This document shows positions 13,301-25,900 of a stretch of DNA of 64,000 bases, one piece after another. The position numbers and the translations under genes were made by a program. Where the stretch lies: assembly GCF_021134715.1 (NCBI RefSeq), contig NC_060021.1, positions 7,410,501-7,474,500 on the forward strand. The letters run 5' to 3'. The notes under the pieces are model-generated. The model did no database searches. It worked only from the letters and a program-made list of their open reading frames with translations, and was not told where the DNA came from. The DNA is from Daphnia pulex. Its lineage: Eukaryota; Arthropoda; Branchiopoda; Diplostraca; Daphniidae. Each line of letters starts with the position of its first letter. Position 1 is the stretch's first letter.

Positions 13301-13467
13301 ATTATACAAAAGCAAGGTTTCATACAATTAGTTAATACCCACGCCTTTTTTGCTTGTTAATCCCTCAACAAAACCGTAATCATTAGATAATAACTTACTG
13401 CGATCGATGAATAGCCAGTACGACGAGACGTCTGGATTAAGCGCTGCTTTTCCTTGTGAAGAGACAT
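10306..13467 (-). CDS. White-like ABCG half-transporter, copy B
   Basis: Same architecture as its neighbours. The first exon starts [16 protein letters not shown] at 13467 and ends at a phase-0 donor (GCA before GTAAGT, about 13398). It joins across a roughly 620-bp intron to [15 protein letters not shown] at about 12770. Visible motifs: [17 protein letters not shown], Walker [10 protein letters not shown] (about 12460), [13 protein letters not shown], signature [11 protein letters not shown] (about 12060), Walker [14 protein letters not shown] (about 11930), [15 protein letters not shown], then membrane blocks ending SKTYRKN, TAA at 10306. Intact. The second half of its NBD (about 11535-11830) is nearly identical in DNA to copy C, while the first half is closer to an independent lineage, a sign of gene conversion. 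Substrate unknown; a pigment-precursor (tryptophan or guanine derivative) role is only an analogy with White. Confidence 0.9.
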
Positions 13468-14292
13468 GGTTGATGTCTCCAATTTCTTTCTTCTTCAATC
13501 ACACAAATACTTTTGCATAAAACTCGGATTAATAAAAAAATGATATTTCTAAAAAAAAATGGCTGACAGAATCCTCGTTAAAGGTGGTGAACTGAAAATC
13601 AAACGCACGTACGATCACTGACTGTTGTAAAAAAATTAAATAAAATGTAACCGAGCTGTCCTCGGCAATACTCGTCAGGTGAATGACTTGTACGGCTGTC
13701 TGGAAAAGAGTCTTTCATAGACACAAATGGCGAGATGAAACCCTCTAAGCGTTTAAAACCCTGCCAGACAGTCTTTTGTTTTCTTCCGTCTTGTTTTACT
13801 TTGTTGGCTGCAATTTACAGGGCTTCGCGCCATATCCGCTCGACATGTTGGTATTAATTCACAAAGGAGATATACTACTAGAGAGTAGATATGATATTCC
13901 GTATTGTGACGAGTGGCAAGTGCTGCCATATCAATAGTGTCAATATTGATGTGTCACACAACCGGAAGCTTAATTTGCCTAAACAATTAACGGGTTGATG
14001 TCTTTTTTGACGCCACTGCAGACGTTTTGATTTTTTTAAATCTTATCGTTCATTAGCGGATTGATAAGAGTTCATTCTTTTTCGGTCCTTTTTTTTTATT
14101 CTCTTTACGAACAAGAATTAAACTTAACTTTAACAATGCTGTGCATTCAATTGTGCTAGTAAATGACAACAACGGACTTGAAGGTATACATGTTCTCGCT
14201 GCTGGTATACAAGGGGGGATGTCATGAAACGAACGAGATTTGGTTTGATAATTTGATCGAGATTTGCTTGCGAGAGATTCGAGATTCGACCG
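13468..14292. other. Spacer between ABCG copies B and C
   Basis: About 825 bases of AT-rich DNA between the first exon of copy B and the stop of copy C. It would contain the copy B promoter. No coding exon recognised. Confidence 0.45.
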
Positions 14293-16946
14293 CTAATTTT
14301 TGCGATAGGTTTTCTTCAATAATGCTGAGAAGGCAAGGATCCGAAATCCGACTATGAGGGCGAAGAGACAGCCAATGTTGCGATAGAAATTGTCCTGTAA
14401 AGTAAAATAGGTGCGAGATTAAAAAAAAAACGAGCCTGAAATGGTAATCATTTAAATGTCGTATTATTACCGGGTTGAAGTCGAATTGTTTCAAAATGTA
14501 TTCTTCCGTACAGACGTGATTGGGACAAGGAGAGCGTGTGTCGTTGAAACTGATTCCGTTCCACTGGTTGATTGAGAGAGCTTCATTAGCGTACATGAAC
14601 CAGGAGATGTAGCGAAGCCAATCGAAGTAGACGGGCACGGAACCATTGCGGAGAAAGAAACCGCCAAAGAGCAGCAACGGGATGATGAATGGTGGGCCTA
14701 GTGCAAGTGCAACTCGGGTGGAGCTGGTCAGGCAAGAGATCATGTAACCTATATCACCAAATGAAAATATGTTGCGTCAGAAATCTTTAGAGCAAAAGTG
14801 TTTTTCTTACCGAAAGATGTGGCCACGTTGGCTAAGAGAATGACTATACCGCAGGCGATAAAGAACCTTCCTACATCGGGATTCAATCCTATGGCGTAAT
14901 AAGGAATGGCAACGAAAAGGAAAGGGAAAAATATGTAGACGGGGATATCGGCCGTAGTCTTGCACAGAAAGTAAACGTCAGTTCGATACATTCCGTTGAA
15001 GTGTTCTCTTAGAAAAACGGGCAGTTCCAAAGTAATATCCTGCATTAAACCGAATCGAATCATTCCTTTCCATAATAGCTTATCCTTTTTTTGAAATATG
15101 TCGACTTACATTAATGACTCCAAAGACACTCTGGAACGTCATGTTGGTAAGAAACACGAAGAGAGCTCCTTGGTAGTTTCGGACATTCTGGAATTCAAGG
15201 GTCTGTCCTTGAAAGATGAGTGCAATCAAAGTTGCAATGAACTGCAAAAATTCCCAAAAATCAGACGGTTACGTAGTTGGAGCAAATGGGGATTGAGAAA
15301 AATTTCAATTACAATAGTCTGGAATGCTTTGACTTTCAAAACTGCCGGTTCCCTTCTGATCGACAGGAAAGATCTCCACATGACAGCCCTCAACTGCGCA
15401 AACCACGAGGCTTTATAAGGCGAACGCTGAATTTTTACTGGTTCGAGATCAAGTTCTTGCGATCTGGACGATTTGATTGAACGATTGGCAATAACCATTT
15501 CTTGGACCAAATTTCCTGACTCGGACGAATTGTAAGCATCACAAATCTCCCTGCTTTTCTTTTTGGATTCCACTTCCTGACCAGGAATCGTGGCCAGAGT
15601 GTGGATGTAATAATCGGCAGGATTGTAGTTGGGTGGGCAAGGCAATCCCTGGGCGGAGAAAAAAGAAAGAGCATCGCCAACGGGTCCCAGGAAGGCCGTT
15701 CTTCCTTCGGCCATCAAAAGAATTCGATCGAACAAGGCAAACACTTCCGATGAAGGTTGGTGGATCGTGCACACCACCGTCTTGCCTTTTGACGCAATAT
15801 TTTTCAATACCTGCCATTGTACATTTTGTTTTAATTTGTTTTCTCAAAAGTCACATGGAATTGATTTACCTGAACGATGTTTTGTGCCATGTAAGAATCG
15901 AGACCAGACGTGGGTTCGTCACAAAACATCAACGAGGGATTGGTCAAAACCTTTTTAATTTTTTGAAAAAAAGCGCAAAAGCATTTGTTAGAGAATTTAA
16001 ATTTGAAAACAAATTTTACTTAAAAAAAAAATACCTCCGAGGCGAATGCCAGTCGTTTCCTCTCACCTCCCGAAATGCCTTTGACTCCTCTTTCTGGATG
16101 ACCGATTCTGGCATTAGAACATTTGCCAAGCCCTAGTTCCCCCATGACTTCATCTACACGAATCATACGTTCTTGATACGTTAAATGTTTATCCATCCGT
16201 AACAATGCCTAGAATTACAATCGAAATTTTGAAAAAACTTTAAATTATCTCTTTTAATGAGTCGAAATAGACCTGAAAACGAAGATGTTCCTGGACGGTT
16301 AGGGTTGAAATGAAGAGATCATCTTGTTGGACGTAACCGGAAATACGTGCTAGGGTATCTATGTTGACTTTTGCACCGTTGAGATATCTCTCGCCCGATA
16401 TTTTGAGTTTGCCCGAGTTTCTGAAAGTCAGACAATTGAGCAGAGTGGTTTTACCAGCTCCGCTCGCTCCCATGATGGCCAGAAACTCGCCAGGACGGAC
16501 AATTCCCGTGACTAAATTAAACGACAACCTTCGTTACACGTCTGCGGATAATAAATTGACTATTTTGACAATGACTTGCTCACCATTATCCAATATCTTC
16601 TTTTGAATGGGCGGAGATTTTTTGCACAGTCTCGTGAGGCAGTTGCCCGGCGTAGTTTCGTGAAAGACGGTTATATTCTCCCACGAGTAAGTCACCGGTT
16701 GCGATGAGAACGACGAGGATACGGTGAGCACCTCATCTTTCCCATTTTTCGTCAGCTCCGGCTGTTGGCTGGTCGGCACTGCCTTGTATTCGCTTTCCTG
16801 GAAATGAAAAAATAAAAACCGATGAATTAACGTATAGTTTTGATTGAACCCTCGATTGTTTTCGAAATGTTTACACGAAAAGAAGCTCGCTGGCTTTGTT
16901 GATTGAAAGCCAAAAGTAGAGGTTTTTTCTCGCCTTTAGAGCTCAT
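14293..16946 (-). CDS. White-like ABCG half-transporter, copy C
   Basis: Third tandem copy, farthest upstream in the direction of transcription. The first exon, [20 protein letters not shown], starts at 16946 and ends at a phase-0 donor (CGT before GTAAAC). Exon 2 starts [15 protein letters not shown]. Motifs: Walker [10 protein letters not shown] (about 16470), signature [11 protein letters not shown] (about 16060), Walker [14 protein letters not shown] (about 15930), [13 protein letters not shown], membrane-domain blocks [20 protein letters not shown] and [20 protein letters not shown], ending KKTYRKN, TAG at 14293. Its extracellular loop ([16 protein letters not shown]) has a two-residue insertion compared with A and B. 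The gene is a mosaic: exon and intron DNA near 15880-16359 matches copy A, and 15540-15820 matches copy B. An alternative first exon may lie near 17675. Confidence 0.9.
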
Positions 16947-19928
16947 CTTTCAACTACTGAATTACTTAACCAGCCATCAACGAATGACCTCAATGAAAAC
17001 GAAAATTGAAGCTGCTGGACAATATTTGTTTTGTGCCCTGTCATCATACAAATAGCCCCTTGTTGTATTCCGAGAAGAAATTGAACGATAACATACGCGA
17101 ATAATCTATGGAGAATTACATTAAGAAACAGAGGCGGACATGTGCGGCTTATCTGGAAACAGATAGTGTGTCAAAGCTTTTCTCTCTTTGGAGGTTATCA
17201 ACACAAATGACGGGGTCAATAAGCCCCTTGCTGTAAATTCGAGTATATCTCATAGAGATATTTTTATTTTATTTTTTTATTCTTTCAAGATTCAAGCCAA
17301 GGGCATTCAGCGATACAATCAATTCGCACTTTTTGGTTGTCAGCAATCGATCTCATTTGCGGTGGGAAATTTCCTCCTTCTTTAAAAATTCAAACTTGGC
17401 GGTTATTGATTGCGCAAGGAAAGCGGCGTTGCCTATTTTGACAGTTGATCGGTGATGACGTCAAGCTTTTATGGGAACGAAAAAAAAAGAGGCCTTGGCT
17501 CGAATGCATGACTTGCTGATTCTCCATCTTGGTCTCTTTGACAAAATGTTAACAATGGTGGTCGTGTGTCTACTGTCGGTATTTCCTACTTTTAAGAGTT
17601 TCTGTTCGCCTTGACGACACAACCGAGGCTGATTTGTAAACGAAATGCGATTCAATGTTACTCACCCACACATTCAGTTCCATTTGCGATATGAAATTTA
17701 AGTCAAATTGGCAGGCAAATTCCTGGTGTACCGGGCCCAGTGGTGGAGTTGTGCACCTGACTCTCAGCCTTGGAGCTGCTGATTTAAACACAGCGAAGCC
17801 TAGGCTCGGTTAGCTGCTCACTGGTGTTTGTTTAGATCGTTGGCTTGGCATCCGGCTGTTACGTCTGCTATGTAACAACACATGAGGCTGGATTCGTCGT
17901 GTGGTGTAGAGCGAGGGAAAGGGAAATCACCGATCGTTCGCCCTCTCTTTTGTGCCGTTGGCAATACCGGTACCCCCACCTTTAGGGATCTTTACAGACC
18001 AAAGAAAGAGGAGGGGGATGTTAGGTAACAGCACGAATTATTAATAAAATGCTGTCTCCCATCGGGAATAAATCTATATCGTGAATTAATCACGCGGCTG
18101 CTCTGCGCAGGCGCGAGAAAATTCTTTTGATTTGGAACGACCCACTTTTACTTCCTTTTAAAGTTTTCAAAGTCACTGTTGTCGCCTTTTAAAAATACAT
18201 TTCACTAATGAATTGGGTTGAGATAACAGCTGATTTGGTTTTTTTAATGGGAATCAATTAAGAGCAAGGGTTTTCGATTAAATAGGAAACGGTTGTTTTG
18301 ATATCTGTCGCAAGGGGAGTTGCGTAACAAGCCACGTAATCAAATCAATCTTGCTTTTAAGAAATTCACGGAGGGCTACCGCGACCGATTACCTCAGTTG
18401 CTGTGGTAACACCTCCGACGAGTTAGTCACGGTCACAGACTCGACATTTTTTTTTTTTTTCTGGATCGATATCTAAGGGATATTGACATTTTTATAATTA
18501 AATTTCCCAAGAAAATCGAGACACAACAGTTTTAACAGGTTTAAAAACTGTCGTGTCATGTTTAACAGAATATCTGAGCCTTGCTCGATTTTGTAGTCTC
18601 GTATTACCGTTACGTAATCGTCAATATTATTGGCTTGGTTGTTCATGGGGGGTCAGAACTGCTACGCAACGTCGTTGATAGCGCCCACCGGCCCACCTCG
18701 ATATGATTTGTTTTTCACGAATATCTCAAGATTATTCCACACAAAAAAAACAGAATCGAGAACTGGCGTCAAAGTGTGACGAGCGATCAACAAAAATATC
18801 GGAACTTTCTAAAACAAATAAATTGTCCGTGGGTATTGGGAATTGCCGGAAGTGAAATAACAATTTTTTTAAAACAATGTAAGAGCAACACTGTGGTATG
18901 TGTATTATTACTTCAGATTTTTACTAAATCTATAATATGAGAAAGACCAACATGATTCACGCACGTTCATCCAAAATAAACTTTGAAAAATATAAGAGCA
19001 TGAAAAAATTGGGGCTATGCAGAGGGAAATAAAAAAAAATTGTTTTCTATAATAACTCGGGGTGAAAAAAAAATTACGGTTTCCTCATCTAACCGTTAGT
19101 GGCAATGTCGCCAGTTTCATCTTACACAAAAATAGTTTCCTCCACCCTTTTTTTGTTGTTTTAGTTTGCAGCGTCTGTGTTATTTTTTTGAATTTTTTGA
19201 ATTATTTTTTTTAAGGCAAGGTTTGACGTATATCGGTTCACCTGTACACAAAACAACAACGTTACTAAATCCAGGGAAATTTTTTTCTTTTTTTTTTTCA
19301 AAAACCAGAAAAAAAAACGCGCAAAGAGAGCCTCTTTTTCTCCTATTTTCTTAAGAGGGGCGAAAGAATTGGGCGAGGGAATGGTCCCGTACAAGAATTT
19401 GAAAAACGAACGTTTTTTTTTTCCTTTTTTGATATTTCTTGTTGTTTCTTTAAAGGATATTTTCGTTGCGACACTTGTGTGAAATTGTTTCAAAGAGAAA
19501 TATAAATCTATATAAAAGGAAGTGAGAAAAAAAAACACATGTTTCATCGACGATGGGAAAAAATCAACTCTTCATCAGACTCGATCAAAATGCTCACAGG
19601 AAAAAAAAAATTTAGCCCCCAAAAATGATCTCGTTTCCAAAAAAAGGAAATAAAACAAAAATCTCTTCTTCTCTTCTGCTTTTTTTCCCCGCAATCCTTG
19701 ACAATTTTCGGGTGGTGCAAAGTGCATTGTTGTGTATAACATCTTCCGTTTTCGATTTTTCTTTTTTTCTTTTTTGTTGCATCAACCTTTTGTGATGTTG
19801 ATAAATGCGGTCGGTGATTGGTCCCATTCTAACTGTCGAGCGCGTCTGGTCGATCCAACGAGTCGAGGGTATCGTTGGACGACGAGTGAGAACCTGCAGA
19901 TCGGCAACTCGAATTTCATTATTGCGTT
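16947..19928. other. Intergenic: upstream region of the ABCG cluster and 3' flank of NAD kinase
   Basis: About 3 kb with no convincing protein gene besides the small candidate exon at 17.67 kb. Poly-T and poly-A runs are common from 18.4 to 19.9 kb. The part next to 19.9 kb is probably the NAD kinase 3' UTR. Confidence 0.5.
17666..17683 (-). other. Candidate alternative first coding exon of ABCG copy C
   Basis: On the minus strand an ATG opens the six codons MELNVW, followed directly by a strong donor (GTGAGT). The phase is 0, matching the phase-0 acceptor of copy C exon 2. The first residues resemble the copy A start (MEL). It could equally be a 5' untranslated exon with a chance ATG. Confidence 0.35.
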
Positions 19929-22900
19929 CTAGATTTTGATCAAAAAAAGGGTGTCAAACATACGAGTCAGATCGGAAAGTTCGTCCAGGTGTCGTTGCTT
20001 CTTGCGGACGTTCCAGTGCAGGCACTCAGCCAGCGAATCGAACCAGTCGGTGATTTGGTCCTGGGCGCAAATGGACGGCACCGGGTAGATGGATGTCGTA
20101 ACCCTCAGACTAGGAGGGGGGAAAGCGAGAAACACAAATTAGAAAGAAAACAACCAAATTCGGACGAGCAATTTGAGCTAGTTTTCTTTGTTTTTTGGTC
20201 GTGTGTCGAGTTGAGGTCGGGTTGAAAAGAGTCGAAGGTTCGAAAATGGGTGAAGCAAAAGCGAGAGAGAGATATAAGTGATGGGTTATTGCACAAACCT
20301 ATCTCCGACATTCAACTCTTGGTGATGTCTCCCGTCGAATGAGACCCAGGCCGTGTTGCGAGCATCGGGGTGGAGCGTCACCTGCGGCAGTAGGCAGCAA
20401 CAGTTCATTACTACTAACCAAGAGAGAACCGCACCTCGCACCGCAACGCGCAACAACCCACACAAAAACAAACGAAACACACAACACGCGCACAAAAGAG
20501 AAAAAACACACACGCATATGCCAACACCGTCAACCCATAACCATGCAACCCGCCGCGCACAAACAACAACTAGCCAACAACAGCAACGGCCTGGGCTCAC
20601 ACTTGTTGTTCCGTCAATGTCAAAACATTCTCAATCTATAAAGATAATAATTTGAACACAATTTCACCAGGCTTTTTCTAGTTGGGTTAGGGCAATCTCA
20701 TCACTGATAGGGGGGGGGCTAAGGTTTGATCATGGTGTGCAGTGGGGGGGAGTAGTAGTAGTACGTTCTTTGTATGTACAAGTTGTTTGTTTTATGTAAA
20801 GTGGGGGGATCGTCTTTTGTTTTTTTAGTTGTTTTGTTTTTTTTCGTTTGGATAAGACAAACCCACCTATCACCGTGCTTGAGCTCTTGGCGGCTGCGTC
20901 CGTCGAAGGAGACCCAGGCCGTGTTGCGACTCTCCGGAGATACCGATATCTGTTGTCATACGTATATAACACGCACACATACACGCGCCGCACATACACA
21001 ACATTTTCGAGGTTTTTGTTGGGTTTTAGTAATTGTTTTTTGGTTTCACATTGAATTATTAAATAATAGATTCTTACCCCCCTACTCAATGAAATGATAA
21101 TTTAAGGACATGGGAAATGCAAACAGAGCAAGTGAAAGTGATTAAAGAAATTCAAGCAAGTGAAACCGTAACTCTCAATCCCCAAAACATTTTCAATGAG
21201 ACTGTTACTTTTAGCCTCCTTTTTCTTTTTCTTTTTTCTCTCCACTATAGCGTGAAGGAATGTTTTGAGGAAAAAGAGACACGTGAAAAGAAATTATGTA
21301 TGGATATATAACCCCTCCCACCCCTCAAAGTGTTTTTCCGTTCCCATTTGATAAGAAAACAAAAGTCAAAAACTGATTCCTGTTTTCTTTTAATTATGAC
21401 GAATCGAATTGTTTTTTTTTTCTTGGGTGTTTAAATCACGCCAACGTCAACATACCTTGAGTTCAACACCAGCCGGGACGACGATGGGTCGGAAGGAGAG
21501 CGAATGCGGGCAAATGGGCGTCACCATAATGGCTGGCACGCTCGGGTGGATCATGGAGGCTCCGGCCGCCACGGCGTAGGCAGTCGAGCCCGTCGGGGTC
21601 GACACAATCAAACCTGTCCCAACAAAAGAGAGCGTGAGTCTGTTAAGAGTTTGGAAGCTTTCACCCACGGCTTGCCCCTTATAATTATCGACTATAGACT
21701 GCGCAGATAACAACATTTGGAAATCATCACACACTATCCAAACTGTTTGTTAAAACGATGCAGCCCATCTGTCTTATCTATTTCATCTATTTTTTTGGGA
21801 AGAAAATAGGTGGTGGTCAGGATCGCTTTAAGTTACTCTCGACACGTACCATCTCCCTGGACGGAGGTGATGTGTTTGCCGTCGAGGTAGAGGTCGATGT
21901 TGGATAGGTAAGGAGACGGCCCACGGTCAATGACCACCTCGTTGAGAACGAGGAGACTGGTAGGCGCTTTGGTGGGTTTGCCCGTCGCCTCATCTTTGCG
22001 CAGAATGATGCAGCGCAATCGGCTCCGCAGCGTCAACGCCGCATTACCTGGAAAAAGGGGAAAAAAAACAACGACACACATTTGGTTGGTTACTTTCAAA
22101 CTGGCCAGAATCGAATTATTTAGCCATTAAAAGTGAATTAAAAATTACCTTCTAGTACGTTAATCATCTGTTCCTCAAAATTGACGAATTCGAAGGGCGT
22201 CAGGAAGCCCAAACTTCCCAGGTGGAAGGCCATCACCGGAGGCACCGATTGCTAAATTCAATTGCGTCCATTATGAAATTGTAATGAGGACATTTTTTAT
22301 CGCCTTGACATTCAACAAGGAAAGAGAGAAATGCTTTCGTGTTGTTGTTGGTGTTGTTGTTGTTGTTGGGGAGGTATTTCGTTACCTGGAATAGAGAGCT
22401 AGCGTAGAGCAGAGTGCCATCGCCTCCCAGACAGACGATAAAGTCGATTTTGTCGGTGAGATCATCCTTGCCCTCGCGGAACGGCATGAGCTTGTCACGC
22501 GTCATGTTGAAACCCGGTTGGTTGCTGAGCAGCGGGTCGTCCAGCACCGAGTGCTCCACAAACACCACCATCCGTTTCTCCTGTGAAATAAAAAAAACCA
22601 ATCCGTGAATTTCGATTTGAATAGAGACAAACGGAATTGAAGGAAAAAAGACTTACCGTAATCAGCCATTTGACTAGTTGCACGAACGGAGACAAAACGG
22701 TGGCGTCGCGAACTTTTTTGATGACCAACACAGTCAACGGAGGCTTGTACCAAGTTAAGCGCTGACTGGCTGGATCTTGAATCGTCCTATTTGTTGAAAA
22801 TTAAAATAGAAAAAAGAATTAATAGAATTAATCCATCAGTAAAAAAGCCAAAAGACAAGAAAACAATAGCGTCGCTTTTTTGTTTTAAATGTTACCAGGT

Positions 22901-25900
22901 AATTCTCTGATTGGGACTTGTCTCGATCTTCATTTCGAGAGCTAACGGCGCTGTGCGTGTGCCTTTGACGAGCCGTGAGCAAACACGCCGGACACAAACA
23001 ACTCAACACGAACGTCTTATGTACAATCCACCTATACTATCCTCTCCTCTATCTGCTGCTCGCCCAGCGCTCTCTCAATTCCACTTGCAAGTCAGTCACA
23101 GTCCTTAACGGTGGGCCGGCCAAAAGTGCTCTTACCGTCCCTGACAACGCCCCACCACCGCCACACACACAAAAAGGAAAATACTAGCGGTGGGGTGGCG
23201 GCGGCGGGCGGGCGGGCGGTTGGTTTTTTTGGATGAATGAGAACGCGCAGCGCTTTGTGGGGTACCCGTACAATTTTGAAGTTTTTGTTTCTTGTTTTTT
23301 CTCCTGGCTACTCGAAATAATCCGCCCTCTTTAATTCGTTCGAATATTTCTGGCGTCTAAAATAACGACACTTTCACCTTCCAGGAGCTTCTGACGCAGT
23401 AACTCTCTTTCACACTCGATGATTAGAGTAGAGTAACGGGAAAAAACCTTTCCGTCTCATTCACCTGTAGGATTAGTAAGTCTCCTTTGAAAGGTTGTAA
23501 ATAAAAAAATAAATAAAAAACAACAAGCCAAACAATGGAATCCATCATAGGTGAATGAGTGCGACACGAAAGGCTGTCAATGTTATACCCGCGGGAGGAG
23601 AAATCTTGTAGAGGTAAAAGTGGGCCGATATTTTTTAACCACACCGCTGCTGGTCTAGCTGATAGTGGTGACTTGTTACTACTTAGTTAGCCGCTCATAA
23701 ATATATACACCCAAAAGAAAAAAAGAATAAAAAACCCGAACTAACACACGAAATGAAAACTAAGCGCACACCCCGTTACCGTACGCGCTCCAGCGCCAGT
23801 GTAGGCGAAGTTCAAGGTCTGGGTCCGGCGCTGGGCTCCGGCGAAAGTTTTTTTTTTCTTTTTTTTTCCCACTTTTGCGTCTTGGTCATCGCTAATTTAC
23901 AACCAAACAACATCAACGTGTGGGTCTGGCTGACGAAAGAAACGTCGAGTGAAATCTATGAAAACTGTCCTTGAAAACGAATAAAACCCAAAATTCCCTT
24001 TCTTCTTTTTTTTAACCATTAGTTATGTTTCTATTCTATACATACGAACGATTCGCGTTACGACTCTGCTGACCCAATCTGCCCCCCCACATTCTCTTCC
24101 CGTTACGACTCTGAGTCAAATAATTATTCATTTCTTCTTTTCTTTCACGGCGAGGTGAAAGCTGTCGATTGTGTTACATAAATTTCATTATCCCTACTCC
24201 TTCTTTTGTTCGTTAACATTCCAAACACAGATGTGGAAACTATGTTGGGACTATATAACTAACTAACTGCATTCATTTTTGATTCAGGAAAAACAAATTC
24301 AAAACTTACATGACCATGGCGGAATTCTTCATGATCCTGCCGCAGGGTCCGAACTGCTGGATGGGACTGGGTGCGTTCAGCGATCGCGTCCTCCTGTTGG
24401 ATCGATGGATCAAATACCGAAAAAGAAGAAAAAAAAACAAAACAGAAGATAAATAAACAGGTCAGTCACACATATTTGATTTTTTGTTTCGGCGTGGTGC
24501 ACATTTCGATTCGCGGTTTTATGGTGTCACGGTCCGTTCGGACGGACTGCGCAATCGAGAAAAAAAAAACCACCATCAAAACAATCGCCGAAAATCTTCT
24601 CTCGCTCAAGATGCCTGTTGTTGCGACCTTGGAGTGCACGAGAGAGAGAAATCCTTCGAGGTACGAAACAAATAGTAAACAATCCGCGCAAAGATAGTGC
24701 CGTTGGGTTTGCCAAACAAACACACACACATTCTCTTTCTCTCTCTTAAAAAACCCACATTTCAAATTCAAATTTTTTTACAGATAAAGTTAAGTAGAAA
24801 TCATAGCAACAACCTAACAGCTTCGCGTTTGATGGCCTCCACCGCCGATTTCTGAAGTGGATGATCCCCCATTACTTTGCCATTCAGATGCTGTTTACTC
24901 TTTTCGGCCATTTTGGGCTTCTTTTTTTGTTTTTGCGTTCAAGTTCACCTCGAGGATCTTTTATATCGTTCACGCAAGTGTTAAGTGGTTCACTTTAGTT
25001 TCTCGAGTTGTCACTTTCTCTTGCCCCAAATTAGTTTTCTAAAATATCGCAGAACATTGACGACTGGACTTTGGAATTTTCAAAAAAATTGTCGTTTCGC
25101 TGTTGTTGACAGTTGGCCACAAAATTCACACGTCCTCACCGTTGCGACTGGTGGGCGCCAAGTGACTGGACGAGGCCTCAGTTGAACGCGACGCTTGAAC
25201 TCCCCCCCCCCCCCCCCTGGAATTTCCCTGCTCCTCCTTCCATTGGCGTGACTTTTCATTCGTTTCGGTCACGGCCTCGTACGATGAACGGATTGAAAGG
25301 AAATACCTGGGTTTCATATTGGGTCGGCAGTGCCTATAGATAGATAGCAGTCAACCTAATTTGATGTCCTCAAGCTAAACATGACTCCCAAGTTCACTCG
25401 AGTTCAGGTGTACTGTACTGCACATTCCTTTCAATCTGGCACTCGAACTCTGATTGGATATCCCAGGGAAAAAAAAAGAAGCATTACAGTAAGTGATCCA
25501 TAAAATTTGTGGTTGGGAATTTGCTGTGTCACCGAGTCAAAAAGGTCCCCTTCAGGCTATGAGTTGCCCTCAGCTGTGCTTTCCAGCTAGGACAAAACCT
25601 CCTCCCCCTCAAGCTGCTGCCCTCAAGCAAACCACAAGACAGACGCATAAAAATTAAAATCAAAGGAATCCAATCATTTAACCAAATCATTTTCTGGGTC
25701 GTATCAATAGAATCTGTACTGTACTCACTTGTCATCTTTGCACCTGCACTGGTGAGTGGCATCGTGCAGACAGGCACCTTCCTCATCACCAAGTCTGAGA
25801 CCGTTGGAAAACTCAAGTGACACATTGTCCACCTGATCCACATTACTGGGAGAGATTGCTTTTTTATGACAGTCCATTGCGTAACGTTTTGAACCTCTTT

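Noticed and set aside
19780-19910. Possible tRNA or structured RNA in the GC-richer stretch after NADK
   Set aside because: No cloverleaf or A/B box pair could be drawn; more likely 3' UTR.
20339-20655. Overlapping plus-strand frames rich in Thr, Asn and His
   Set aside because: They are produced by low-complexity AC-rich intron sequence next to an NADK alternative exon.
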